Positions 37,712 to 45,228 of a stretch of DNA of 64,000 nucleotides are shown in pieces. How positions within the stretch are numbered: the stretch's first letter is position 1; each line of letters opens with the position of its first letter. A program made the position numbers and the translations under genes. The DNA comes from an uncultured Bacteroides sp. (GTDB lineage: Bacteria; Bacteroidota; Bacteroidia; Bacteroidales; Bacteroidaceae): contig NZ_OY782854.1 in the NCBI RefSeq assembly GCF_963678425.1, forward strand, positions 682,001 through 746,000, given 5' to 3'. Under the pieces are notes generated by a model. It was not told the DNA's origin and did no database searches. It saw nothing but the letters and a program-made list of their open reading frames with translations.

Positions 37712-37783
37712 TGTACAAAACAAATCTTTCTTCTGTACAAAAGAATTAATTGTTTTGTACAGAAGAATGCATTCTTTTGTACA
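37712..37783 (+). repeat. Second array of four TGTACA palindromes at exact 22-bp spacing
   Basis: TGTACA begins at 37712, 37734, 37756 and 37778. The last roughly 50 bases match the reverse complement of the 8285-8356 array at all but two positions. The array lies 266 bases upstream of the Crp-type gene and points toward it, as the first one points toward corA. Confidence 0.85.
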
Positions 37784-38048
37784 AGAATTCACAAATATCC
37801 CGAATAACTTTTGAAAAAGCAAACCGGAGTTTTGTTATATTCCGGCGGGCTATCTTTTAAAAGCTTTCGGCAAATAATGTGAGCTAGATTCTACTTAAGG
37901 ACTTATTACTGGTCTGTCTAATAAATCTCCTGCAAATTCCTTGCGTATGTTCAGAAATTTTGTGAATATTGCGTACAAATAACGCACATACATAAACTGT
38001 ATATCATATATTTATGATAGGGGAGGGGTGCAATAAACAATCTCATGT

Positions 38049-38603
38049 ATGATTGATGAACTAATTAAGAAGATAAGAGAAGATAAAGAGAATCGGGATC
38101 GATTTGAAAATATCTTTATTGAAAGGCAGGTGGCAGCCAGAACTTTTTTACTAAACGAAGGCGAAATAGCCAGTTATATACATTTTATTAAAAAGGGTTG
38201 TTTACGGGAGTGTTTTAATAAAGACGGGAAAGATATTACTTTTCAATTCTTTTTTGAAGGGCAGCCGGTGGCTTCAATTGACAGTGTAATGAATAGCACT
38301 CCGAGCTTATTTTCCATTGAAAGCATTGAACCTTCAACAATTCTTTCAGTTAAGAAACAGGACTTTGAGATGCTTTTATCAACCTATCCTGAGCTGAAAG
38401 ATAAATTCCAGAGTTTTATTTTTCAACGATTCAGCAATTATGCACGGCTTTTTCTTTCCAGGATAAAAGATACTCCTCAGGAACGTTATGAGGATTTAGT
38501 AAAAAACCAACCCAATATAATCAAGAGAATTCCTCAGCACTATATTGCTTCTTATCTCGGGATAACCCCGGTTTCATTAAGTAGGATAAGAAATAGAAAA
38601 TAG
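38049..38603 (+). CDS. Crp/Fnr-family transcriptional regulator
   Basis: 184 residues. The N-terminal cyclic-nucleotide-binding-like beta barrel (about 20-115: FLLNEGEIASYIHFIKKGCL, DITFQFFFEGQPVAS) is followed by the dimer helix (about 115-145) and a short C-terminal winged HTH whose recognition helix is HYIASYLGITPVSLSRIRNR. There is no N-terminal Cys set for an Fnr-type Fe-S cluster. The next gene, an Fe-S membrane protein, begins 69 bases downstream with its own -7 box and may be a target. Confidence 0.88.
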   Translation: MIDELIKKIREDKENRDRFENIFIERQVAARTFLLNEGEIASYIHFIKKGCLRECFNKDGKDITFQFFFEGQPVASIDSVMNSTPSLFSIESIEPSTILSVKKQDFEMLLSTYPELKDKFQSFIFQRFSNYARLFLSRIKDTPQERYEDLVKNQPNIIKRIPQHYIASYLGITPVSLSRIRNRK

Positions 38604-38672
38604 ATCCCATTTATTATCATTTGTTATCGTCCCGAAGATTCCCATCGATGTACTTTTGTTGAAAAAAGGAAT

Positions 38673-39425
38673 ATGAGAACAGACATCAATGGTAGGGGAC
38701 GAGCTACAACCAAATATATTCAGCTCGATACCCGAAAGTGCAAGGCATGCTGGAAATGCATCGAAGCATGTGATAAAAATGTAATCGGGCGGATAAATCT
38801 TCCTTGGCATAAGCATGCTATTATCGTTAGAAGTAATAATTGTACGGGTTGCTTAAAGTGTATGAAAGCGTGTGAGTATAATGCAATATCTAAAGCTCAG
38901 ACAACAGAACTTAACGAAAATACTCGTAAAGAGAAATCTTATTTCCGTTTTATAATCAATCTTGGTTTGCTTCTTATCGGTTTCGTAGTTGTGTTTTCAG
39001 GATTCCTGATACAATTCAGTTATCATGTTGGACACCATGGAATGATTGATATGAATAAAATGGTTTATGGCATAAGTTACTCCGGCTGGACTATGATTCA
39101 TAAAATTTCAATTATTCTGATCTCTTTTCTGGTTGTGTGTCATATAAGCCAGCATTGGAAATGGTATAAAACCGTAGTTGTAAAGAGACTTATAGCAAAG
39201 AACAAACAAGTGATTACGCTATCTGTAATTTTCTTAATTGTTGCTTTAACTGGTTATTTATCATGGTTTATCGATTTAGCAGGCAATGCTCCGATAGTTC
39301 GGAAGACTTTTCTTGAAATCCATGATAAAGTCGCCATCGTATTCTTTATATATCTTTTTCTGCATGTAACAAAGAGACTTAAGTGGTTTGTCAATGCGTA
39401 TAAACGAACAAGAAATATAAGATAA
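38673..39425 (+). CDS. Ferredoxin-domain membrane protein with DUF4405-like cytochrome b region
   Basis: 250 residues. The N-terminal double 4Fe-4S ferredoxin has CKACWKCIEACDKNV and CTGCLKCMKACEYNA (four cysteines each). Four TM helices follow (about 90-245) with paired histidines (SYHVGHHGM, MIHKISIILI, VCHISQHWKW, EIHDKVAIV, LHVTKRLKW) that could hold b-type heme, as in the DUF4405 family. It is a probable electron-transfer protein between a soluble donor and a membrane heme. A TACTTTTG box lies only about 15 bases before the ATG. Confidence 0.82.
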   Translation: MRTDINGRGRATTKYIQLDTRKCKACWKCIEACDKNVIGRINLPWHKHAIIVRSNNCTGCLKCMKACEYNAISKAQTTELNENTRKEKSYFRFIINLGLLLIGFVVVFSGFLIQFSYHVGHHGMIDMNKMVYGISYSGWTMIHKISIILISFLVVCHISQHWKWYKTVVVKRLIAKNKQVITLSVIFLIVALTGYLSWFIDLAGNAPIVRKTFLEIHDKVAIVFFIYLFLHVTKRLKWFVNAYKRTRNIR

Positions 39426-39540
39426 CATCATGTGAACCTCAGGTCACTAGAAATTAGTTTTTTCTAATAACTGATTACATATCAAAAGGAATGGAGTCTT
39501 AATAACATATTGAAGTGTAAACTTTATCAATTTTCAAACA

Positions 39541-41253
39541 ATGAAAAAATATGTATTAAGTGTTGCGTTGGTATCAACATTGCTGACAGCACAACAAGTC
39601 AGGGCACAGTATCCTGCAGTGCCCGACAGCATTAAGAAAAGATCAGACGCAATGATGAAAGAAGCTGAAGAGCATTCTGATGTAGCCTGGCAAAAGGCTT
39701 TGCCTGTTATTAACGAAGAAGCCAAACACGGAAGGCCTTACATTGATTGGGCTGCTCGCCCTACAGACATTCCGCAGGCTAAGATTCCTGCATTCCCTGG
39801 TGCAATGGGAGGTGGTGAATTCTCTTTCGGTGGACGTGGTGGTAAAGTAGTAACTGTTACCAGTCTGGCCGATAGCGGTCCGGGCACATTACGTGAAGCT
39901 TGTGAAACAGGCGGTGCACGTATTGTGGTATTCAATGTTGCCGGTATCATCCATCTTAAGACTCCGCTAATTATCCGTGCTCCATACATCACTATTGCCG
40001 GTCAAACAGCTCCGGGTGATGGTGTTTGTATTGCCGGTGAAACTGTTTGGGCAAATACTCATGATGTTGTGGTACGTCATATGCGTTTCCGTCGTGGAGC
40101 TACTGATGTAGGTCGTCGTGATGATGCTTTTGGTGGTAACCCAATCGGAAATATAATGATTGACCACTGTTCATGTTCCTGGGGACTTGATGAAAATATC
40201 TCATTCTATCGCCATATGTTCGATCCGAAGAATGGCCGTCAGGAAGATAAACTTCCTACAGTAAACGTAACTATCCAGAACACAATCTCTGCTCAGGGAC
40301 TTGATACTTACAATCACGCCTTTGGTAGTACAATTGGTGGTGAGAACTGTTCTTTCATGAGAAACCTGTGGGCTAACAATACCGGTCGTAACCCGTCAAT
40401 TGGCTGGAACGGTATATTCAACTTTGCCAATAACGTTATTTATAACTGGGTGCACCGCACTGTTGACGGAGGGGACTATACTGCACTGTATAATATCATA
40501 AATAACTATTATAAACCAGGACCGGCTACTCCTAAAGATGCACTTGTTGGTCATCGTATCATTGAACCACAGTCGGCAGGACGCAGCAAGCTTGATCATG
40601 CCAGATTTGGAAGACTTTATGTAGTTGGAAATATCATGGAAGGATATGATCAGATTACTAAAGACAACTGGAATGGCGGTGTACAATTAAGAGATTTGAA
40701 GGGTGTTGAAATCAGCAAGGAAGATGCGGAAAAGAACTATTTCCCACAGATGAAGGTTGATGAACCTTTCACTATGCCTCAGTTCCCAATCATGCCAGCT
40801 CAGGAAGCTTATAACTTTGTTCTTGATAATGCCGGAGCTAATTTTCCAAAAAGAGATATAGTTGACGAGCATATCATTAACCAGGTGCGTACAGGCGAAG
40901 TTTATTATGATAAGAAAGCAGATTCTAAAACATATTATCAGTTTAAATATCGCCGACAAAAACCAGATTCCTACAAGCAAGGTATTATTACTGATATAAG
41001 TCAGGTAGGCGGTTATCCTCAGTACAAAGGTAAACCTTACAAAGACAGTGATGGTGATGGTATGCCAGATGCATGGGAAATCAAGTACGGATTGAATCCT
41101 CACGATGCTTCCGATGCCAATGGTGACTTGAGTGGTGACGGTTATACAAACATTGAAAAATATATCAATGGCATTGACCCAACTAAGAAAGTTGACTGGA
41201 AAGATGCTAAAAACAACCACGATACATTGGTTGGCAAGAAGAGTCTTTTATAG
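39541..41253 (+). CDS. Pectate lyase, polysaccharide lyase family 1
   Basis: 570 residues with a signal peptide ending at VRAQ. The right-handed parallel beta-helix shows PL1 hallmarks: FPGAMGGGEFSFGGRGGKVV at the N-terminus, ITIAGQTAPGDGVCI, VVVRHMRFRRG and IMIDHCSCSWGLDENISFY. The C-terminus has a calcium-type motif DSDGDGMPDAWEIKYGLNPH and DANGDLSGDGYTNIEKYING (dockerin/TSP3-like), common in Bacteroidetes pectate lyases. It would cleave polygalacturonate by beta-elimination. No other pectin gene is adjacent. Confidence 0.9.
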   Translation: MKKYVLSVALVSTLLTAQQVRAQYPAVPDSIKKRSDAMMKEAEEHSDVAWQKALPVINEEAKHGRPYIDWAARPTDIPQAKIPAFPGAMGGGEFSFGGRGGKVVTVTSLADSGPGTLREACETGGARIVVFNVAGIIHLKTPLIIRAPYITIAGQTAPGDGVCIAGETVWANTHDVVVRHMRFRRGATDVGRRDDAFGGNPIGNIMIDHCSCSWGLDENISFYRHMFDPKNGRQEDKLPTVNVTIQNTISAQGLDTYNHAFGSTIGGENCSFMRNLWANNTGRNPSIGWNGIFNFANNVIYNWVHRTVDGGDYTALYNIINNYYKPGPATPKDALVGHRIIEPQSAGRSKLDHARFGRLYVVGNIMEGYDQITKDNWNGGVQLRDLKGVEISKEDAEKNYFPQMKVDEPFTMPQFPIMPAQEAYNFVLDNAGANFPKRDIVDEHIINQVRTGEVYYDKKADSKTYYQFKYRRQKPDSYKQGIITDISQVGGYPQYKGKPYKDSDGDGMPDAWEIKYGLNPHDASDANGDLSGDGYTNIEKYINGIDPTKKVDWKDAKNNHDTLVGKKSLL

Positions 41254-41293
41254 AAAAAACTCGGGCTTGTTGGCAAGCTTTTGAATATAAGTA

Positions 41294-41333
41294 AAAATGA
41301 GCGTCCACCTTCGGTTAGACGCTTATTTTTGTT
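41294..41333 (+). terminator. Terminator after the pectate lyase
   Basis: Stem AAAATGAGCGTC / GACGCTTATTTT (one G-T pair) with a 12-base loop and a T-run, 41 bases after the stop. Confidence 0.75.
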
Positions 41334-41363
41334 TACGTTTTCTCAATGTTATGGATGGTCTCT

Positions 41364-42431
41364 TTAGTTAGTAGTAAATTTAAATGATTTTGACCATTCA
41401 AGAAATTTTTCTACTTCTTCTTTGTTTGATTCTAACCACTTAGAAACATTCGGATCTGTTGAAGATGCAAAAGCTACATACGAAAAAGCCTCAACGAACT
41501 TTTTGTCTTTCATCTCAATAAAATATGGAACATAGTAATCCCAAAAAAATCCATGATTATCTTTCTTTGATTCTTTTAATGACGAACAAACAGTATTAAA
41601 TTTTCTGATAAATTGTTCTACTTCTGTCTTATTATTATTCTTTTCATCAAAATCCATTGCGGTTTCCATAGATAATATCATGTCTGTAACCGAAAAATTG
41701 TTCTCTTTTTGTTTTCCTTTAGCCGATGCGTCACTAAGCATATTACTATTAATATTAATGTTAACAGATTTGTTTCCAGTTTTTTCAACATTTGCTTTCA
41801 TTATAGATCTTACACTTTCAAGATTTTGTTTTGCCCTGTCACTTTCAGAATCGAGAGAGAAAAATCTGCAATAAGCCAATAATGCAGGGATTCTTCTATT
41901 GTTGATCTTTGAAATCCTGGCAATTGCATTATGAGAACTAGCGTGTGTCGGATTAAGCTTAGCTGACATTTGGAAACATAATAATGCATCATCATATTTT
42001 TTCACGCTCCCTAGTGTTATTCCTTTATTGAAATGGAGCAGATAGAAGTCTGGAAATTGTTTTATTCCTTCATCATATACTTCGATTGATCTATCCGTTT
42101 TATTTAAGCCATCTAAAGCATTCCCGTATGTTACATAAACCATTTTTAGTCCTTCTTCTTCTGGATGAGTTTCAATTGCTTTTTCACAACATTTGATACA
42201 CTCTTCGTTTTTATTGGATGATAATAAACTGAATGCTTTTTCTGTCAATGCAAGAAAATTGTCTTTGTCGAGTATCAGAGCTTTATCGTATCTAAAAATG
42301 GCACCATCATAATCTCCTTTGTCGTGATAGGCAATTCCTTCGTCAACTAGCTTTTCAGCATCTACTTTATTTTGTCCAAATGAGATGTTATACATTAGAG
42401 CAAACATCAGAATTAAAATTGTTTTCTTCAT
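41364..42431 (-). CDS. Secreted tetratricopeptide repeat protein
   Basis: 355 residues from the ATG that gives signal peptide MKKTILILMFALMYNISFGQ. Several TPR units follow (about 25-215), for example GIAYHDKGDYDGAIFRYDKA, AFSLLSSNKNEECIKCCEKA and GITLGSVKKYDDALLCFQMS. The C-terminal 140 residues are helical and charged, without motif. Likely a periplasmic scaffold or binding protein. It is the last of five minus-strand genes that begin with the ATPase at 46959. Confidence 0.75.
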   Translation of the reverse strand: MKKTILILMFALMYNISFGQNKVDAEKLVDEGIAYHDKGDYDGAIFRYDKALILDKDNFLALTEKAFSLLSSNKNEECIKCCEKAIETHPEEEGLKMVYVTYGNALDGLNKTDRSIEVYDEGIKQFPDFYLLHFNKGITLGSVKKYDDALLCFQMSAKLNPTHASSHNAIARISKINNRRIPALLAYCRFFSLDSESDRAKQNLESVRSIMKANVEKTGNKSVNININSNMLSDASAKGKQKENNFSVTDMILSMETAMDFDEKNNNKTEVEQFIRKFNTVCSSLKESKKDNHGFFWDYYVPYFIEMKDKKFVEAFSYVAFASSTDPNVSKWLESNKEEVEKFLEWSKSFKFTTN

Positions 42432-42529
42432 GGTATTATTTTTAAGTTTTGATGAATTTAACTGCAATTTGGCGCTTGTCATAAGTGCTGTATACAAGTT
42501 TAAAACTTTTTTATAACCAAACATTATTT

Positions 42530-42895
42530 TTAAAGAGCAGAAATTATTGTGCAAACTTTCATTTTAATGATTAGATTATCATATTTCCAAGTCTTACCCG
42601 CCTTTAGTGTTTTAATTCCGTCTAAAATGTCAGCAATGTCTCTATTCAGATACTTCTTGTCGAGTTGATTAAAGTTCATAATACCAATTGGAATTCCACC
42701 AATACCAAAAACTATAATTCTGCCTATTAAATCAGAAATATGCATATTTTCTACCTTAAAGTCACTATTCCATAAGAATAATGAAATAGCCATAAAAAGT
42801 CCCCAATAAACCGTTCCATGGAGAAATATATATAGCCATTTCTTCTTTCTCTGTTCTTCCCATTTCTTATAAAATTTTTCTTCTCTTGTAGTCAT
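42530..42895 (-). CDS. Small two-TM membrane protein, 2TM-like
   Basis: 121 residues from MTTREEKFYKKWEEQRKKKW; two TM segments (WLYIFLHGTVYWGLFMAISLFLW and LIGRIIVFGIGGIPIGIM). A GTG at 42944-42946 overlaps the stop of the upstream gene (GTGA) and would add 17 residues, which would imply coupling. The ATG is preferred because the extra residues are uninformative. Function unknown. Confidence 0.6.
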   Translation of the reverse strand: MTTREEKFYKKWEEQRKKKWLYIFLHGTVYWGLFMAISLFLWNSDFKVENMHISDLIGRIIVFGIGGIPIGIMNFNQLDKKYLNRDIADILDGIKTLKAGKTWKYDNLIIKMKVCTIISAL

Positions 42896-42942
42896 GTTAT
42901 TTATTGCGTCTTGATGTGATTTGATTTTTTTTATTCTCACAA

Positions 42943-43752
42943 TCACATATCTCGAGTTTCAATTTCATTCTCTTTCAGTTTGTATTTAAAGTACTTTCTT
43001 AAACCAGTAGAAAGAACCTCGAATTCATTCAGTTCATATAAGCTTCCATATAGTTTAAACGTGCAGATATCAGTTGCGCTAATAAATGGTTCCAACTTTA
43101 AATGGCTATGAGTTAAACGTGTGACCTTATTCCCATCATATTCAGTTGGAGAGAATATTAATCTTGAATGAAATTTTCGCCATGAAGTAATTTGTCCTTC
43201 CTTATCACCAAAGAAAATATAATCATTACCAAATGGTATTACTTTCGATTGACTTGTTCCTAAAATGAAATAAAGTTTATATCCAAGTTCGTAAGGAATT
43301 AACTCCATATTGATATTATATCCTTGCGGACAATTCACTTGATATTTTTCATTGTTTAAGGCTTCATTAAACATTTTCTTTTTAATTTGTTGCAGACTAT
43401 TCTCAATCCCGGTTAAGTCTCTTACAATCAGAATTTCTTTGCAAGGGTTGTTGGAGCCATTTTTAAATATCACTTCATAAATACATTTAGTACCTTCTTT
43501 TGCCAATACAACAGCCGATATAGAATCATTTCTTTGATAGATTAAAAGTCCACCAAAATCTTTTTTGATTTCTTTTTTATCCATTGCCAGATCGCTTGCT
43601 ATCCAGGCTGCTTTTTCATACTTGTACAAAGTATTTCCTTCTTTTAATATTGAATCACATTTTTGTTTTAATTCAGTTCCGGAATATGACGTTTGGGCAT
43701 TTACGCCAGAAAATGCTGCAACTAAAAGAAAAAGAATAAGTGTTTTTTTCAT
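42943..43752 (-). CDS. Secreted protein of unknown function
   Basis: 269 residues with signal peptide MKKTLILFLLVAAFSGVNAQ. The mature part appears globular and mixed alpha/beta (GTELKQKCDSILKEGN, IVRDLTGIENSLQQIKKK, QVNCPQGYNINMELIPYELG). No known domain recognised. It starts 13 bases after the stop of the HEPN-motif gene, suggesting one transcript. Confidence 0.65.
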   Translation of the reverse strand: MKKTLILFLLVAAFSGVNAQTSYSGTELKQKCDSILKEGNTLYKYEKAAWIASDLAMDKKEIKKDFGGLLIYQRNDSISAVVLAKEGTKCIYEVIFKNGSNNPCKEILIVRDLTGIENSLQQIKKKMFNEALNNEKYQVNCPQGYNINMELIPYELGYKLYFILGTSQSKVIPFGNDYIFFGDKEGQITSWRKFHSRLIFSPTEYDGNKVTRLTHSHLKLEPFISATDICTFKLYGSLYELNEFEVLSTGLRKYFKYKLKENEIETRDM

Positions 43753-43765
43753 GATTAATGTGTTC

Positions 43766-45004
43766 TTATTTAAGTCTATACGTTTCAGATTGTCTATTAT
43801 TCCAAGCAATCAAACAATAACATAGTTTAGAAATAAAGACGTTCAGGTCTTCTAAATCGTCTACATTACATTCATCCCCTGTTAGTGAGTAATTTGATTT
43901 TGCGTGAACAATGCTGTTTCTTGTGGCATATAAAATTAATGAAATTCCATGTTTAATACTATTTTGTTTTGACAGTTCCAAATCGTATTTTATGTTTTTA
44001 TTTTCATATTTATATTTCCTTGAAAGAGCCCTTTTTATACTTTCAGGTAAAAATTCGTATAGTTGAATAATATCAATGCATTCTAACAAAACGGTATAAG
44101 CCAATTCGCTGTCTCTTAATGATATATCATATTCACGAGTTAATTCAAAAATTGAATCCAAGTATTTATAATCCCTGTTATTGTATGGAAGCAAGTCTAA
44201 TTTCCTATTTAGCAGTTCATAAGCTTTCATTTTAGATACAATGGGTGAGCAGTGTTCAATTATCTTGTAATAATATAGAAATTTAATTTCTTTATTTCCA
44301 ATTGACATTGCATCCACGTACATATCCATTAGATTTGAATAGGTCAATAAATTGTTAATGGAGATTTTTGTATTTTCTATTTTTTTTCCATCAGTAGATA
44401 TATCTTCAATATCAATAGTTCCGTCAGTTCTAAATCCGTCAGTCATAAACTCACCAATTGAAATAGGAGTACTGTATTTATGGCTTAAATAAAATAAAAA
44501 TTCTTTTATATATTTTGTTTCAGTTGGAATATTAAGGACACTTGTTTCATCTTTATAGATAATTTCGACAACTGTATACATTGAGCATGGAGTAATTCCA
44601 TAATCTTCATCAAAGATTCTTTCTTTTGTTGCGATTAATCCGATGAGGAAAGGATTACTGCACAATGATATAGTAAAATTCTCATTCTCGACTACATTAT
44701 TTTTAATGCCTGCAGAGTCAAATAGGAAATCATTTATATTGATTATTGTTTGCACAATTCTTGAACTTCTAACAGTTGAGTCGTTTAGCTTTACAATGGA
44801 ATCAATATTTTCTGTATAAGCTAAGAAATCAGCTATTGAATATACCATATACTCATCCTCTTCTGGAAATTCAATATATATTTCAGAATCTCCAATAGAA
44901 AATTCGTCTTCACTCTCATCTAATGAAAATGTCAGGTGTAATTTTTCTAATCGTTCTTTAATTGTAGTGATATTGTCTTCTGTAATAAGGATTTTATTTG
45001 CCAT
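43766..45004 (-). CDS. Unrecognised protein with C-terminal HEPN-type R-x4-H motif
   Basis: 412 residues from MANKILITEDNITTIKERLE. The first roughly 200 residues are mixed alpha/beta and acidic (LDESEDEFSIGDSEIYIEFP). From about 245 on the protein is helical (YYYKIIEHCSPIVSKMKAYE, SELAYTVLLECIDIIQLYEF). Near the end is ATRNSIVHAKSNYSL, with Arg362 and His367 in the R-x4-H spacing of HEPN ribonucleases. That placement is like ApeA/Abi-type HEPN proteins, but assignment is by motif only. It lies downstream of the ABC-type ATPase gene on the same strand, an arrangement known from ATPase-nuclease defence pairs. Confidence 0.6.
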   Translation of the reverse strand: MANKILITEDNITTIKERLEKLHLTFSLDESEDEFSIGDSEIYIEFPEEDEYMVYSIADFLAYTENIDSIVKLNDSTVRSSRIVQTIININDFLFDSAGIKNNVVENENFTISLCSNPFLIGLIATKERIFDEDYGITPCSMYTVVEIIYKDETSVLNIPTETKYIKEFLFYLSHKYSTPISIGEFMTDGFRTDGTIDIEDISTDGKKIENTKISINNLLTYSNLMDMYVDAMSIGNKEIKFLYYYKIIEHCSPIVSKMKAYELLNRKLDLLPYNNRDYKYLDSIFELTREYDISLRDSELAYTVLLECIDIIQLYEFLPESIKRALSRKYKYENKNIKYDLELSKQNSIKHGISLILYATRNSIVHAKSNYSLTGDECNVDDLEDLNVFISKLCYCLIAWNNRQSETYRLK

Positions 45005-45228
45005 ATCAAATTTTGTATTTAAATTTAGTTTCTCCTCTAGCAATGAGCTATATCAAATACGTCTACATTTACTTTTGTGCACTGTTGCTACGACTATGTT
45101 TTTGGACTTTGGCTGTTTGCGAAAACGTTCACTGTCGTGAAATAGGGAACCCAAAAGCAAATCAGCCTCCAACTGTCCGTATGCGTGTATTAAGTACTAG
45201 CGTTTTATTTTAAGAATATTTATAGTTC
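45005..45228. other. Spacer between the ATPase and HEPN-motif genes
   Basis: 224 bases, visibly richer in GC around 45090-45200 than either flanking gene. On the minus strand it contains a scrap reading YTHTDSWRLICFWVPYFT with no start. The only plus-strand frame (44998-45213) has no ribosome site and no domain. It could be a dispersed repeat, a small RNA or an inserted remnant. Confidence 0.4.

Noticed and set aside
40687..41220. Minus-strand frame of 177 codons opposite the pectate lyase
   Set aside because: Shadow; the plus-strand PL1 domain is unambiguous.
44998..45213. Plus-strand small protein between the ATPase and HEPN-motif genes
   Set aside because: Overlaps the HEPN gene start, has no ribosome site, and shows no domain; treated as a spacer.
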